Of a stretch of DNA of 64,000 nucleotides, positions 39,217-48,716 are shown piece by piece. The stretch covers positions 1,860,001 through 1,924,000 of the forward strand of contig NZ_JQMG01000001.1 of the NCBI RefSeq assembly GCF_000744605.1, written 5' to 3'. How positions within the stretch are numbered: position 1 is the first letter of the stretch; each line of letters starts with the position of its first letter. The notes under the pieces were generated by a model. That model was not told the origin of the DNA and ran no database searches. It saw only the letters and a program-made list of their open reading frames with translations. The stretch is from Methylotenera sp. L2L1 (GTDB lineage: Bacteria; Pseudomonadota; Gammaproteobacteria; Burkholderiales; Methylophilaceae). Both the position numbers and the translations under genes were made by a program.

Positions 39217-40134
39217 ATGGAAAAAGCTAGCATTTTGCATGTATTCACGGCCGCTAAGAACGCAAGTCCGTTCGATGTCAACATGGCCTTTGACGCTGGC
39301 TTTGATAAAATTGTGCCGTATACCAATGTTGAACTTTCAGAGGTAACGGGTTTAACGCAAGATGCAATTTTCTCACGCGGGCTATCTGGTGTTAAACGTG
39401 AAGGTATTTTTATCGGTGGTCGCGATATTGATTTGGCGATGGATATGCTAACTGCTGCTAAAAAAGCAATGTTCGCACCTTTTGCTTGTTCAGCATTTGC
39501 TGACCCATCAGGTGCGTTTACTACTGCAGCAGCGATGATTGCAAAAGTAGAAGCACACCTTAAAGAAAACTTTGGTGAGAGCTTAACTGGCAAAACATTA
39601 AGCGTGTTTGGCTCTACCGGCCCAGTTGGAAGCTGTGCATCAATTATTGCAGCGCAGCAAGGCGCTAATGTGCAAATGGTCGCGCATAGTTCAGTGGCTT
39701 CTGTCGAGCCTAAGGCTGCTGTTTGGAATGAAAAATACCAAGTGAGTATGAAAGTGGTTGACGGTACAACTGAGGCTAAAAAAGAAGAGATTCTTGCACA
39801 GTCTGATATTGTAATCTGTTCAGCAGCTGCTGGTATTCAAGTAATTAGCAAAGCGCAGTTGGCACTTGCTAAAAACCTAAAAGTGGTTGCTGACGTTAAT
39901 GCCGTTGCGCCACTTGGCGTGGAAGGCGTGAATGTAAGTGATGATGGCGTGAAAATTGAAGGTACTAACATTTACGGCATTGGCGCAATTGCTGTTGGTC
40001 AGTTGAAATACAACACGCAACACCAATTGCTTAAACAAATGCTACCAACAGACCAACCGTTTGAAAAACCAAAATATTTGGAATTCTCAGCTGCATTCAA
40101 ATTGGCACGTGATCTATTAAAAGTTCACTCTTAA
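39217..40134 (+). CDS. mtdB: Methylene-tetrahydromethanopterin dehydrogenase (NAD(P))
   Basis: Oxidises methylene-H4MPT to methenyl-H4MPT in formaldehyde oxidation. 305 residues. The N-terminus (SPFDVNMAFDAGFDKIVPYT) and GLTQDAIFSR match MtdB rather than MtdA; the Rossmann loop is FGSTGPVGSC near residue 128. A TTAAGGAAAG ribosome binding site precedes the ATG. Its last bases overlap the apparent beginning of the next gene (see the ATP-grasp entry). Confidence 0.94.
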   Translation: MEKASILHVFTAAKNASPFDVNMAFDAGFDKIVPYTNVELSEVTGLTQDAIFSRGLSGVKREGIFIGGRDIDLAMDMLTAAKKAMFAPFACSAFADPSGAFTTAAAMIAKVEAHLKENFGESLTGKTLSVFGSTGPVGSCASIIAAQQGANVQMVAHSSVASVEPKAAVWNEKYQVSMKVVDGTTEAKKEEILAQSDIVICSAAAGIQVISKAQLALAKNLKVVADVNAVAPLGVEGVNVSDDGVKIEGTNIYGIGAIAVGQLKYNTQHQLLKQMLPTDQPFEKPKYLEFSAAFKLARDLLKVHS

Positions 40135-41294
40135 TCATCGCTTTATCAGCGCGGTCTTATGTTGAGGCTGCGGTCAATGCGGGCTACAGGGTTGTAGCGA
40201 TTGATGCATTTTCCGATGCGCAAACCGTAGCATTGGCAGAAGCTGCGCTGATAGTAAAATATGATGACCTTGGGTTTGATGCAGAAGACCTGCTGCAAAC
40301 ACTCCATAGCTTAGACAATGAGCGTTTAGATAGTGGCGCATTACGGCTAAACCAGTTTGCAGGGTTTGTGTACGGAAGCGGGTTTGAAGCGCAGCCAGAT
40401 TTGCTCAAAAAAGTGGCGGCGTTAGTTCCCGTGATTGGCAACTCTTCTGCTACTTTGGCTGCCACCAAAGATTTAAGCGTGTTTTTTGCAACCATGCAAA
40501 AACTAAATATTAAGCATCCTGAGACAATTGAGCAGTTACCTGCTGATGTCGATTTGAGTTTGTATGTGCATAAGTTTTCTGGCGGTAGCGGTGGTGTGCA
40601 TATAAAGCCTGCAGCGTCGATACAGAATCACTGGTTAGAACAGCATTACTTTCAACGCAGGCTTGAAGGCGTGCCAGTTTCGCTCTTGTTTATAGCTAAT
40701 GGCAGTGATATTGAGGCGGTGGGCTTTAATGAGCAGTGGGTTTGTGCCAGTGCGCATATGCCGTTTCGCTATGGCGGTGCAGCCAGTTATGCTGCGCTAT
40801 CTGTAAATGTACAGCAACAGTTATTAGATGCGGCTAAACAGTTAACCGTTGCATTTGGTCTGTTAGGTTTAAATAGTTTGGATGCGATTGTGCATCAAAC
40901 AAGCGCAGGTACGGAGCAGGCGTCTGTGTTAGAAATTAACCCGAGGCTAAGCGCAACGGTTAATTTATATAGTAATGACGGCGTTTTATTTGAGCGACAT
41001 ATACAGGCGTGTGTGCATGGGCGATTGTCTGATGCGCACGAACTGCAGGATGATGTGGCAGTATCTAAAGCGCATGCTATTGTGTATGCCGATATTGATG
41101 TAACGTTAAATACAGAAATGGTTTGGCCAAGTTGGGTGACGGATACGCCCATTCAACTGGCTACACCGTTAAAGATTGTAGCTGGTGCTCCAGTTTGCAG
41201 TGTGCTTGCGTACGCAGATAATGCAGTTGCAGCAAAAAAAGAAGTGCTGGCTAGAGTGCAGCAGATTAAAAACTTATTACAATCTACTCATTAA
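40116..41294 (+). CDS. ATP-grasp protein of the H4MPT cluster (OrfY type), non-canonical start
   Basis: Located between mtdB and mch, where methylotroph clusters carry the ATP-grasp gene called orfY; the function is unassigned, probably a ligase in C1-cofactor synthesis. ATP-grasp features include the Lys-containing FSGGSGGVHIK and the metal-binding LEINPRLSATVNLY near the C-terminus. The first ATG/GTG/TTG in frame is a TTG at 40233, but the upstream frame back to 40116 encodes a family-like first strand (SLLIIALSARSYVEAAVNAG), and a stop lies at 40110. The best candidate start is ATT at 40116, overlapping mtdB by 19 bases, giving 392 residues. The translated region from 40233 on is certain; the start is inferred. 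Confidence 0.85.
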   Translation: MKSSLLIIALSARSYVEAAVNAGYRVVAIDAFSDAQTVALAEAALIVKYDDLGFDAEDLLQTLHSLDNERLDSGALRLNQFAGFVYGSGFEAQPDLLKKVAALVPVIGNSSATLAATKDLSVFFATMQKLNIKHPETIEQLPADVDLSLYVHKFSGGSGGVHIKPAASIQNHWLEQHYFQRRLEGVPVSLLFIANGSDIEAVGFNEQWVCASAHMPFRYGGAASYAALSVNVQQQLLDAAKQLTVAFGLLGLNSLDAIVHQTSAGTEQASVLEINPRLSATVNLYSNDGVLFERHIQACVHGRLSDAHELQDDVAVSKAHAIVYADIDVTLNTEMVWPSWVTDTPIQLATPLKIVAGAPVCSVLAYADNAVAAKKEVLARVQQIKNLLQSTH

Positions 41295-41340
41295 ACAAAC
41301 CTCTCTACTACGGGGCTAGTGAGTAGTGCAAAGGAAAAAA

Positions 41341-42321
41341 ATGCAAAATACCTCTTCAACTCAAACATCGGCGACAGCGCCTAGTGTTAATCAGCTTAGT
41401 GCGCCATTGGTAAAAAGGCTAATCGAGCAAGCAGAGACTTTGCACGTTGGTGTATCTCAACACGCTTCTGGTTGTACCATCATTGATGCTGGCATCCAGT
41501 TTCCAGGCTGTGCTGAGGCTGGCCGTATAATTGCTGAAATTTGCATGGGTGGCTTAGGCGAGGTGCGTTTGCAGGCGGATGACCGCTTTGCTGATTGGCA
41601 CGACGCAATTGTCGTGAGTTCAGCACAGCCTGTATATGCTTGCTTGGCTAGTCAATACGCAGGTTGGGCGCTTAGCCATGAGAAGTTCTTTTCATTAGGC
41701 TCAGGTCCAGCGCGTGCATTAGCACAGCGTGAAGATTTATTTAAAGAGCTGGCCTACGTAGATAGCGGCACTAGCACTTGTATCGTGCTGGAAACGGATA
41801 AAGTTCCGCCAGTTGAAGTGATTGAAAAAATCTTGCGCGACACAAAAATGTCTGCGGAACAATTGACTATTATTTTAACGCCAACAACCAGTGTGGCAGG
41901 TGTAGTACAGATTGTAGGTCGAGTATTAGAGGTAGCCTTACATAAGGCACATACTTTACATTTCCCACTTGAGAATATTGTTAGCGGCACGGGTCTAGCT
42001 GTATTGCCGCCAGTGGCCAATGACTTTATGACTGGCATGGGTCGCACTAACGATGCTATTTTGTTTGGCGGTTTTGTAAGCCTGCAAGTGAAGGGCGATG
42101 ATGCAGCAGCAGCTAAATTGGCGCAAGATTTACCAAGTAGCGCTTCTAAAGACTATGGCAAAACGTTTGCTGAAGTATTCAAATTCTATGATATGGATTT
42201 TTACAAAATTGACCCAATGTTATTTAGCCCAGCTAAAGTGGCTGTTACTAACATTGATACAGGTAACGTGTTTGAGGCTGGTCAGTTAAATGCAGATTTA
42301 ATTAATTTGTCATTTCGTTAA
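41341..42321 (+). CDS. mch: Methenyl-tetrahydromethanopterin cyclohydrolase
   Basis: Hydrolyses methenyl-H4MPT to formyl-H4MPT, the step after MtdB. 326 residues. Family features include GCTIIDAGIQFPGCAEAG, SSAQPVYACLASQYAGW, LGSGPARAL and TGMGRTNDAILFGG. I take the ATG at 41341, which has AAAGGAAAAAA directly upstream; the frame could open at a GTG at 41326, but that codon lies upstream of the ribosome binding site. Confidence 0.95.
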   Translation: MQNTSSTQTSATAPSVNQLSAPLVKRLIEQAETLHVGVSQHASGCTIIDAGIQFPGCAEAGRIIAEICMGGLGEVRLQADDRFADWHDAIVVSSAQPVYACLASQYAGWALSHEKFFSLGSGPARALAQREDLFKELAYVDSGTSTCIVLETDKVPPVEVIEKILRDTKMSAEQLTIILTPTTSVAGVVQIVGRVLEVALHKAHTLHFPLENIVSGTGLAVLPPVANDFMTGMGRTNDAILFGGFVSLQVKGDDAAAAKLAQDLPSSASKDYGKTFAEVFKFYDMDFYKIDPMLFSPAKVAVTNIDTGNVFEAGQLNADLINLSFR

Positions 42322-42375
42322 GCACGTCGATTTAACTTAAGCCCTGAATTTGTTTAACCTTTAGTTAATAGTCCT

Positions 42376-43254
42376 TTGAAAATACCTATTTTTACCGATG
42401 ACGCTGGTTGGCAGGGCAACCAGCTCAAGCTTGCATTCGCAAAACAGGGTGTTGAAACCACATTCGTATCTCTGCAGGATTGCGTGATTAATTTAGCGCA
42501 ACAAGCCCCACATATCGAGATTCCATACTTTAATGCCAACCCACAAGCTGCATTTGTGCGCGGTGTAGCCGGCGGTACATTACCGCAGGTTATCACTCGC
42601 TTAAATGTGCTGCATATGCTTACGATGCAAGGGGTTCGCATTTACAATCAAGTGCGAGCTATTGAGCGTACGGTTGATAAAGCCATGACAAGCTTTTTGT
42701 TACGTGAGCATCAGGTAATGACGCCCGCTACGTGGGCTTGTGAGTCAAGGTCGCAAGCAGAAGTAGTTCGGGAGCAAGCCCAGAAAAATCATCAGGACTT
42801 AGTATTAAAGCCGCTGTTTGGATCTCAAGGGCAAGGTGTGCGTAAACTTGATGCCCATGAGTCCTTGCCTGTGCCGATGCAGCAATATGTGGATGGTGTG
42901 TATTACTTCCAAGAGTTTATCGAAACAGCTGATACACCACATGATTACCGTGTATTTGTAGTGGCTGGTAGAGTGATTTCAACCATGCGCAGACTAGGTA
43001 GTGGGTTTGTCAACAACGTTGCTGCTGGTGGGCGTTGTGAGGCGGTAAAAGCCAATGATGCAATGATAGAGATTGCCTTAAAAGCAGCGAAGGCCGTTGA
43101 TATAGATTATTGCGGTGTCGATGTGATTCAAGCCGTGACTGGCGAGTATTATGTGCTAGAGGTGAATAGTATTCCAGCTTGGCGTGGCCTTCAAAGTGTG
43201 ACTGATTTTAATATTGCTGAAGTGCTAGTCGATGATTTCTTGCAGAAACTTTAA
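42376..43254 (+). CDS. RimK-type ATP-grasp ligase of the H4MPT cluster (Orf5 type)
   Basis: 292 residues, TTG start at 42376 (no ATG nearby, weak ribosome binding site). ATP-grasp domain with VLKPLFGSQGQGV (glycine loop and Lys), QEFIETADTPHDYRVFVV, and the metal site VLEVNSIPAWRGLQ. RimK relatives add glutamates to proteins or cofactors. In this position it is the Orf5-type protein, plausibly the glutamate ligase for H4MPT or for the polyglutamate tail of the methanofuran-like cofactor; the exact substrate is inference. Confidence 0.88.
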   Translation: MKIPIFTDDAGWQGNQLKLAFAKQGVETTFVSLQDCVINLAQQAPHIEIPYFNANPQAAFVRGVAGGTLPQVITRLNVLHMLTMQGVRIYNQVRAIERTVDKAMTSFLLREHQVMTPATWACESRSQAEVVREQAQKNHQDLVLKPLFGSQGQGVRKLDAHESLPVPMQQYVDGVYYFQEFIETADTPHDYRVFVVAGRVISTMRRLGSGFVNNVAAGGRCEAVKANDAMIEIALKAAKAVDIDYCGVDVIQAVTGEYYVLEVNSIPAWRGLQSVTDFNIAEVLVDDFLQKL

Positions 43255-43300
43255 GTGAATGCACTGAGCTATTGCAAATTAAACCATCGCAAATCCAATC

Positions 43301-44155
43301 ATGACAAATAAATTAACACAACAACAATTAGCACTCGCCTATAAAAATGCATGTATGGCTGAGTTGCAGGCATTGAAGCCAGGTAACGTGCACGCATTTG
43401 CAGATGGACACGGTATGACGATTCAGGACTTTATTCAAAGTGCTGAAGTGACCGCTGAGCCCATCACTCGTCCTGGCTTTTCAGTAGGTGAGCGAGTGTT
43501 CTACTCGGTAGAGGCTACGAAGAATGCAGTTGGGCAAAATACTAATTTGGGTATGCTTTTGCTGTGTGCGCCGCTAATACATACAGCCTTTAATTTGCAA
43601 GCTGGGCAGGCTTTATGGAATCAGTTGGATATCACATTGAGACAATTGACTGTAGATGATGCAGCACTCGTTGCTAGAGCAATCGTGTTAGCTAATCCAG
43701 GTGGTTTGGGTACATCTGATCAACATGATGTGCATGAAGCACCACAAATTAGTCTGCTTGAAATGATGTGTTCAGCACAAGATAAAGACCGCATTTCTTG
43801 GCAATATGCAAATGCGTTTCAAGATGTTGTGAGTTTTGGCGTTAATTTATACGCAGATGCCTTACTTAAATGGGAGAATGTAGCTTGGGCAACAACAGCA
43901 TTGTATTTGGGGTTTTTGACTAACTATGCTGACACACATGTGCAGCGTAAACATGGTATAGAAGTTGCTAAAAGTTTGATGCAGGAGGCTAAAGAAATTG
44001 AGTCTAGTTATTGGGCTACGAACAACCCTAAGTTAATGCAGAAGCAGTTACTTGTGTGGGATACATCCCTTAAAGCAAGAAAAATTAATCCAGGAACAAG
44101 TGCTGATTTGACGGTGGCCACTTTGTTGGCTAGTAACTTAGTGCTGGTCACATAA
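43301..44155 (+). CDS. CitG/MdcB-like protein of the H4MPT cluster (Orf7 type)
   Basis: 284 residues, all-alpha, of the triphosphoribosyl-dephospho-CoA synthase family: ELQALKPGNVHAFADGHGM near residue 18, NLGMLLLCAPLI, and GLGTSDQHDVHE. No citrate lyase or malonate decarboxylase genes are present, so the classical product is unlikely to be its role. Its place directly after the Orf5-type gene points to cofactor synthesis for H4MPT or methanofuran. Last gene of the mptG block. Confidence 0.85.
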   Translation: MTNKLTQQQLALAYKNACMAELQALKPGNVHAFADGHGMTIQDFIQSAEVTAEPITRPGFSVGERVFYSVEATKNAVGQNTNLGMLLLCAPLIHTAFNLQAGQALWNQLDITLRQLTVDDAALVARAIVLANPGGLGTSDQHDVHEAPQISLLEMMCSAQDKDRISWQYANAFQDVVSFGVNLYADALLKWENVAWATTALYLGFLTNYADTHVQRKHGIEVAKSLMQEAKEIESSYWATNNPKLMQKQLLVWDTSLKARKINPGTSADLTVATLLASNLVLVT

Positions 44156-44296
44156 AAAATAATGATTGTGGTGTCTCGCTCTAGTTTTGGCTATTGATTG
44201 TAATGAGTTCAAAATGTGCGTGTTTAAGTAGATAAGTGCTTCAGATATTAAGAGTATCTAGGCAGTGAACGTCAACAATTTGGAATAAAAATAAAA

Positions 44297-44983
44297 ATGA
44301 AAATTGCGCTGTTGGAAGATGATCTGGCTTTTGCCGAAATATTGATTGAGTGGCTGCAGGAAGCTGGTTTTGAGGTGGATCATTTTAAAACAGGGATAGA
44401 CTTCTTACGTCAGTTTCCGCATGAGCAATATGATTTATGTGTATTTGACTGGGCATTGCCAGATATGGAGGGCCCGGATGTCATGGTCAGTATTAAGCTT
44501 AGAGCTAATAAGCTTCCTCCCATTATATTTTTTACCGGTAGGTCCGAAGAGCAGGATATTGTTCGCGTGATAGAGGCCGGTGCTGATGATTATGTCGTCA
44601 AACCAGCCAGTCGACCTTTGTTAATGGCGCGAATCAATGCATTGCTCAGGCGCACCTCCAATCAGTCTGTCGATGAGGCTAGCTATGAGTTTGGTAGTGT
44701 AAAGTTTGATACAAAACTAAGAATTACTACGCTGGCAGGCGAGGAAGTTAAGCTGACCGACAAGGAGTTTGATTTAGCGCTGTATTTCTTGAAAAATGAG
44801 GGCGCCTTATTATCAAGAGTACATTTAATGAATGTGGTGTGGGGCGCTAGTTCAGAAGTAGAGACTCGTAAGGTGGATGTGCATATTAGTCATTTACGCT
44901 CAAAATTAAAGCTTACGCCAGAATATGGCTGGAAGTTGACGTCAATTTATCAGCAGGGCTATAGGCTCGAGCGCAATCGCTAG
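44297..44983 (+). CDS. OmpR-family response regulator
   Basis: 228 residues. Receiver domain with the acidic pair EDD, the phosphoacceptor Asp in CVFDWALPDMEG near residue 54, the Thr in FFTGRS and the Lys in DDYVVKPASRP. The winged-helix DNA-binding domain includes LTDKEFDLALYFLKNEG and TRKVDVHISHLRSKL. Likely partner of the CHASE2 kinase downstream, although about 390 bases separate them. Confidence 0.92.
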   Translation: MKIALLEDDLAFAEILIEWLQEAGFEVDHFKTGIDFLRQFPHEQYDLCVFDWALPDMEGPDVMVSIKLRANKLPPIIFFTGRSEEQDIVRVIEAGADDYVVKPASRPLLMARINALLRRTSNQSVDEASYEFGSVKFDTKLRITTLAGEEVKLTDKEFDLALYFLKNEGALLSRVHLMNVVWGASSEVETRKVDVHISHLRSKLKLTPEYGWKLTSIYQQGYRLERNR

Positions 44984-45109
44984 TAAGTTGTAACTGATGG
45001 CGGTAATAGTTTACAAAACTTAACATGCTTGCATAGTTAAGAATCAGTAATCTTGTGCCTATTCATGGTATTTTGTTCATTACTGATTTAGGTTGAAAAG
45101 TTAACTTGC

Positions 45110-45367
45110 ATGATCGTTATAAAAATAATTTCATCATGTTCGATGATTGCTTCGTTTTTGAGTGTTAGCAGTATTACTTTCGCTAATCGCCTCATACAAT
45201 CCATCTGCAGATATACAGTCATTAAAAATTGCTCTTTTAACATGGGCAGTCAACACTGGTTGCTTAGTACTCTAGCTCTTGGTTTTCCATCTTTGCATTA
45301 TCATCAAAAACTGAGTGAAAGTTTACAATCAGAGCAAGCTGTTCATATTGCTGGTATAGGTTTGTAA
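45110..45367 (+). CDS. Possible small secreted protein between regulator and kinase
   Basis: An 85-codon ATG frame fills most of the gap between the regulator and kinase genes and stops seven bases before the kinase ATG. The first ~25 residues (MIVIKIISSCSMIASFLSVSSITFA) look like a signal peptide; the rest has two Cys and no known family. No convincing ribosome binding site. It may be a small sensor-accessory protein or a chance frame. Confidence 0.3.
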   Translation: MIVIKIISSCSMIASFLSVSSITFANRLIQSICRYTVIKNCSFNMGSQHWLLSTLALGFPSLHYHQKLSESLQSEQAVHIAGIGL

Positions 45368-45374
45368 GTTATTG

Positions 45375-47411
45375 ATGCAAATGAATGATAAGTTATTTAC
45401 AGCAGTCGTACTTGCCTTGTTGGCTTGTGTATTAGCGTTAAGTGAGGTTTTAGTTCGGTTTGATAATTTGTATTATGATTTAGGTCGGCATTTAAGTTTC
45501 AAAAGTGCGCCAGACGATATCGTGATTATTGCAATCGATGAAGCGAGTATAGAGGCGATTGGTAGTTGGCCTTGGTCTAAAAGATTTCATACCGAGCTCA
45601 TTAATCACTTAATCAATGAAAAGCCAAAGGCGATAGGGTTTGATGTTGCCTTTTCTGAACCTGAGCGTGATGCAGTAGAGGTGGACTATGTCTTTGCTGA
45701 TGCGATTAGGCGTGCCGGCAATGTAGTCTTGCCTATTTTTCTTGAAGTGCCGTATGTAGGCGCCGCTATCAAACAAAGTTTACCCATTCCTATGTTGGCC
45801 TCAGAAGCTGCTGGCTTGGGCCGCCTAAATGTGCCGTTAGATGCTGATGGTGTTGCTCGTAGCCTTTACTTATGGGAAGGGCTGTCAGAAGATGGTTTGT
45901 CTGCGGTTGGACTACCTCATTTTTCACAAACAGTATTACAGGTAGCCAATTTGCTACCGGCTCATATGAATATTATTCCTCCTATTTTTCAGTTGACGGA
46001 GCCGATTATGTTGAATGAAGCGGGGCATGTGACGCAACGTTTGGTTTCATCTTCACAACGTAAAATTAGTTTTTATGGGCCGCCAAGACACTTTAATCAA
46101 ATTTCCTATGTGGATGTGCTGGCAAATAAATATTCATCGGGTTTTTTTAAAGACAAAATAGTACTTGTTGGTGTAACAGCCTTGGGGTTAGGCGATGCAT
46201 TACCTACACCTGTTGCCGCGACCTCACAACCAATGTCGGGCATAGAGTTTCATGCGAATGCGATCGCTGCCATGCAAAGCTCTTCATTGGTGGTGGATGC
46301 GCCATGTTGGATAGTCAGTTTGCTCTGTGCGTTATTAGCAATGCCGCCGCTATTATGGCTATCTAGGCTGACAGCATTGAAGTCTATGTTAATGATTGTG
46401 ATCTACTTCTTTGTCGTCATTTTGATTTCACTCTCTATTGTGCACTGGTGGGGTGTTTGGGTTCCTGCGTCTGGTGCGCTGATTGCGATATTGTTGGCCT
46501 ATCCAGTCTGGAGTTGGCGTAAGCTAGACTCTGCTCAGCTATCTTTAGATAGAGAGTTGCAAAGATTGCGTGATGAGTTATCAGCCTTAGGTATGGTGAC
46601 TGAAGATAGTGTAGATGGGGACAATATAGATACTTTGCAATCAAGAATCCTGAAGGTGAATCTGACAGCACAACACTTACGTAACTTGCACAAAAGCAGG
46701 AATGATACGTTAGCGTTTATTTCACATGATATACGTGCCCCTCTTGGTGCTGCAATGATGTTGCTGGATAAGTTTGAAAGTAATAAATATTCCGAACGCA
46801 TGAGTAAAATGCTAACGCGCGCACATAATATGGCTGAAGGTTTTTTACAGGCGTCACGTGCTGAGATGGCCAATGTGAACAGGTTTCATGAGCTGGATAT
46901 GGTTAGTCTTACGCAACAAGCGCTTGATGATGTGTATGAAATATCCATGGCCAAGCAACTTAAGTTACATACAGACTTTCCAGAAGAGTGTGTATGGGTG
47001 CGAGGCGACTTTGGATTGCTCCTGAGAGCAGTTTCTAATATTTTGTTGAATGCAGTTAAATACTCACCAGAACGAAGTGTTATTAACGTGATTCTGAAAA
47101 GCGACGAGCATTTTGTTGTGCTGAAGGTGATTGATCAAGGTCTTGGAATACCAGCAAAAAGAATCACAAAAGTATTTAAACGATTCAGCCGAGCAGAAGG
47201 TGAGCATCAGGCACAAGAGGGAAGCGGTTTAGGCTTATATTTTGTGAACGTGACAGTCAAGAAACATCGTGGCAGCGTTTCTGTTCACAGTGAAGAGGGG
47301 CGTGGAGCAACATTTATTGTTTCGTTACCACTTGAGCGCCGTAAAAGTAATAGCCCTGTTGAGGATGATCGAAGAAAGCATCATGTATCGCCATTTAATG
47401 ACACCATATAA
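45375..47411 (+). CDS. CHASE2-domain sensor histidine kinase
   Basis: 678 residues. TM1 at about 7-26; a large extracytoplasmic CHASE2 domain (IAIDEASIEAIGSWPWSK, PKAIGFDVAFSEPERD, DKIVLVGVTALGLGD); then three membrane helices at about 310-395; a short linker; HisKA with the phosphorylated His in FISHDIRAPLG near residue 453; and HATPase (NAVKYSPERS, DQGLGIP, GSGLGLYF). ATG at 45375, with a TTG just before it. Senses an unknown external signal; sits between the H4MPT and RuMP genes, so control of C1 genes is possible but unproven. Confidence 0.92.
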   Translation: MQMNDKLFTAVVLALLACVLALSEVLVRFDNLYYDLGRHLSFKSAPDDIVIIAIDEASIEAIGSWPWSKRFHTELINHLINEKPKAIGFDVAFSEPERDAVEVDYVFADAIRRAGNVVLPIFLEVPYVGAAIKQSLPIPMLASEAAGLGRLNVPLDADGVARSLYLWEGLSEDGLSAVGLPHFSQTVLQVANLLPAHMNIIPPIFQLTEPIMLNEAGHVTQRLVSSSQRKISFYGPPRHFNQISYVDVLANKYSSGFFKDKIVLVGVTALGLGDALPTPVAATSQPMSGIEFHANAIAAMQSSSLVVDAPCWIVSLLCALLAMPPLLWLSRLTALKSMLMIVIYFFVVILISLSIVHWWGVWVPASGALIAILLAYPVWSWRKLDSAQLSLDRELQRLRDELSALGMVTEDSVDGDNIDTLQSRILKVNLTAQHLRNLHKSRNDTLAFISHDIRAPLGAAMMLLDKFESNKYSERMSKMLTRAHNMAEGFLQASRAEMANVNRFHELDMVSLTQQALDDVYEISMAKQLKLHTDFPEECVWVRGDFGLLLRAVSNILLNAVKYSPERSVINVILKSDEHFVVLKVIDQGLGIPAKRITKVFKRFSRAEGEHQAQEGSGLGLYFVNVTVKKHRGSVSVHSEEGRGATFIVSLPLERRKSNSPVEDDRRKHHVSPFNDTI

Positions 47412-47413
47412 TT

Positions 47414-47441
47414 TTTAACATCATCACTTTTAAGATATAAT
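47414..47441 (+). promoter_or_regulatory. Candidate sigma-70 promoter for tal
   Basis: TTTAAC (47414-47419) and a consensus -10 TATAAT (47436-47441) are 16 bases apart, directly after the kinase stop and about 58 bases before the tal ATG. Confidence 0.45.
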
Positions 47442-47498
47442 CTTGCACTTGATTTTGTATAAGACTGTTGTATTCAGATAATTTTACGGAGGCATGTA

Positions 47499-48452
47499 AT
47501 GGCTACTTTATTAGACCAATTAAAAACTATGACCACTATCGTGGCAGATACTGGTGATGTTGAAGCGATCAAGGCAGTTAAACCTGTTGATGCAACAACA
47601 AATCCATCATTAGTGTTAAAAGCAAGCCAATTGCCACAATACGCACCTTTAATTGAAGCTGCTATTGCATACGCAAAAGCACAAGGCGGCACTAAGGCTG
47701 AGCAAATTGACAATGCAGCTGACAAATTAGCTGTATTGATTGGTACAGAAATCACTAAAGAAGTACCAGGTCGTATTTCAACAGAAGTGGATGCACGTTT
47801 GTCTTTCAATTTAGATGCAATGGTGGCTAAAGGCCGTAAATTGATCAAACTTTACGAAGATGCAGGCATCAGCAAAGATCGCGTGTTGATCAAATTAGCA
47901 TCAACATGGGAAGGCATTAAAGCTGGCGAAATCTTAGAAAAAGAAGGCATCCAATGTAACTTAACATTGTTATTCGGTTTTGGCCAAGCGCGTGCTTGTG
48001 CTGAAGCTGGTGTATTCTTGATCTCACCATTCGTTGGCCGTATCTTAGACTGGTACAAAGCTAAAAACCCAACAACAGAATACACACAAGAAACAGATCC
48101 AGGTGTGGTTTCAGTACGTGCTATCTATCAATACTACAAAGAGCATGGCTACAAAACAGTGGTAATGGGTGCTTCATTCCGTAACACTGGCGAGCTAATT
48201 GCTTTGGCTGGTTGCGATCGTTTGACAGTTTCACCAAACTTGTTGCAGGACCTAGCAGCTACTGAAGGTACATTGACTCAAGTGTTGAAAGATACTGGCG
48301 CGACTAAAACACCACCAGCAAAAATGACAGAAGCTGAGTTCCGTTTTGAATTGAACCAAGATCCTATGGCAACAGAAAAACTTGCTGAAGGTATCCGTGG
48401 TTTCGTTGTTGACCAAAACAAACTTGAAGCAGCATTAAGCGAAAAACTTTAA
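47499..48452 (+). CDS. tal: Transaldolase
   Basis: Transfers dihydroxyacetone units in the rearrangement part of the RuMP cycle and pentose phosphate pathway. 317 residues. The Schiff-base lysine is in [12 protein letters not shown] at residue 132; DATTNPSL and [10 protein letters not shown] are conserved. A GGAGG ribosome binding site precedes the ATG. Codon use is highly biased, as expected for abundant protein. Followed by its own terminator, before hps. Confidence 0.95.
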   Translation: MATLLDQLKTMTTIVADTGDVEAIKAVKPVDATTNPSLVLKASQLPQYAPLIEAAIAYAKAQGGTKAEQIDNAADKLAVLIGTEITKEVPGRISTEVDARLSFNLDAMVAKGRKLIKLYEDAGISKDRVLIKLASTWEGIKAGEILEKEGIQCNLTLLFGFGQARACAEAGVFLISPFVGRILDWYKAKNPTTEYTQETDPGVVSVRAIYQYYKEHGYKTVVMGASFRNTGELIALAGCDRLTVSPNLLQDLAATEGTLTQVLKDTGATKTPPAKMTEAEFRFELNQDPMATEKLAEGIRGFVVDQNKLEAALSEKL

Positions 48453-48512
48453 TACTTTGGTATTAATTTTGTAATTAAATCGTAATCATGTCGCTTTAGA
48501 ATTGACATAATT

Positions 48513-48548
48513 AAGCTGGGCATTTACCATAAGTGTCCAGTTTTTTAT
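48513..48548 (+). terminator. Terminator after tal
   Basis: CTGGGCA (48516-48522) pairs with TGTCCAG (48534-48540), with one G-U pair, followed by six Ts. Confidence 0.75.
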
Positions 48549-48716
48549 AAGGCCAAATTTAGGCACTTAAATTCGAACTAGTGAAAGTCGAAACACAGTC
48601 AATCTTAGTTGACTATCTCGTAGTAAATTGCGAATGTTGGTTAAGTATGATGTGGAACGAGTTTCGCAAAATAGCAATAAAATGTAATTCTTAAAATTAT
48701 TAAACGGAGAAACACC

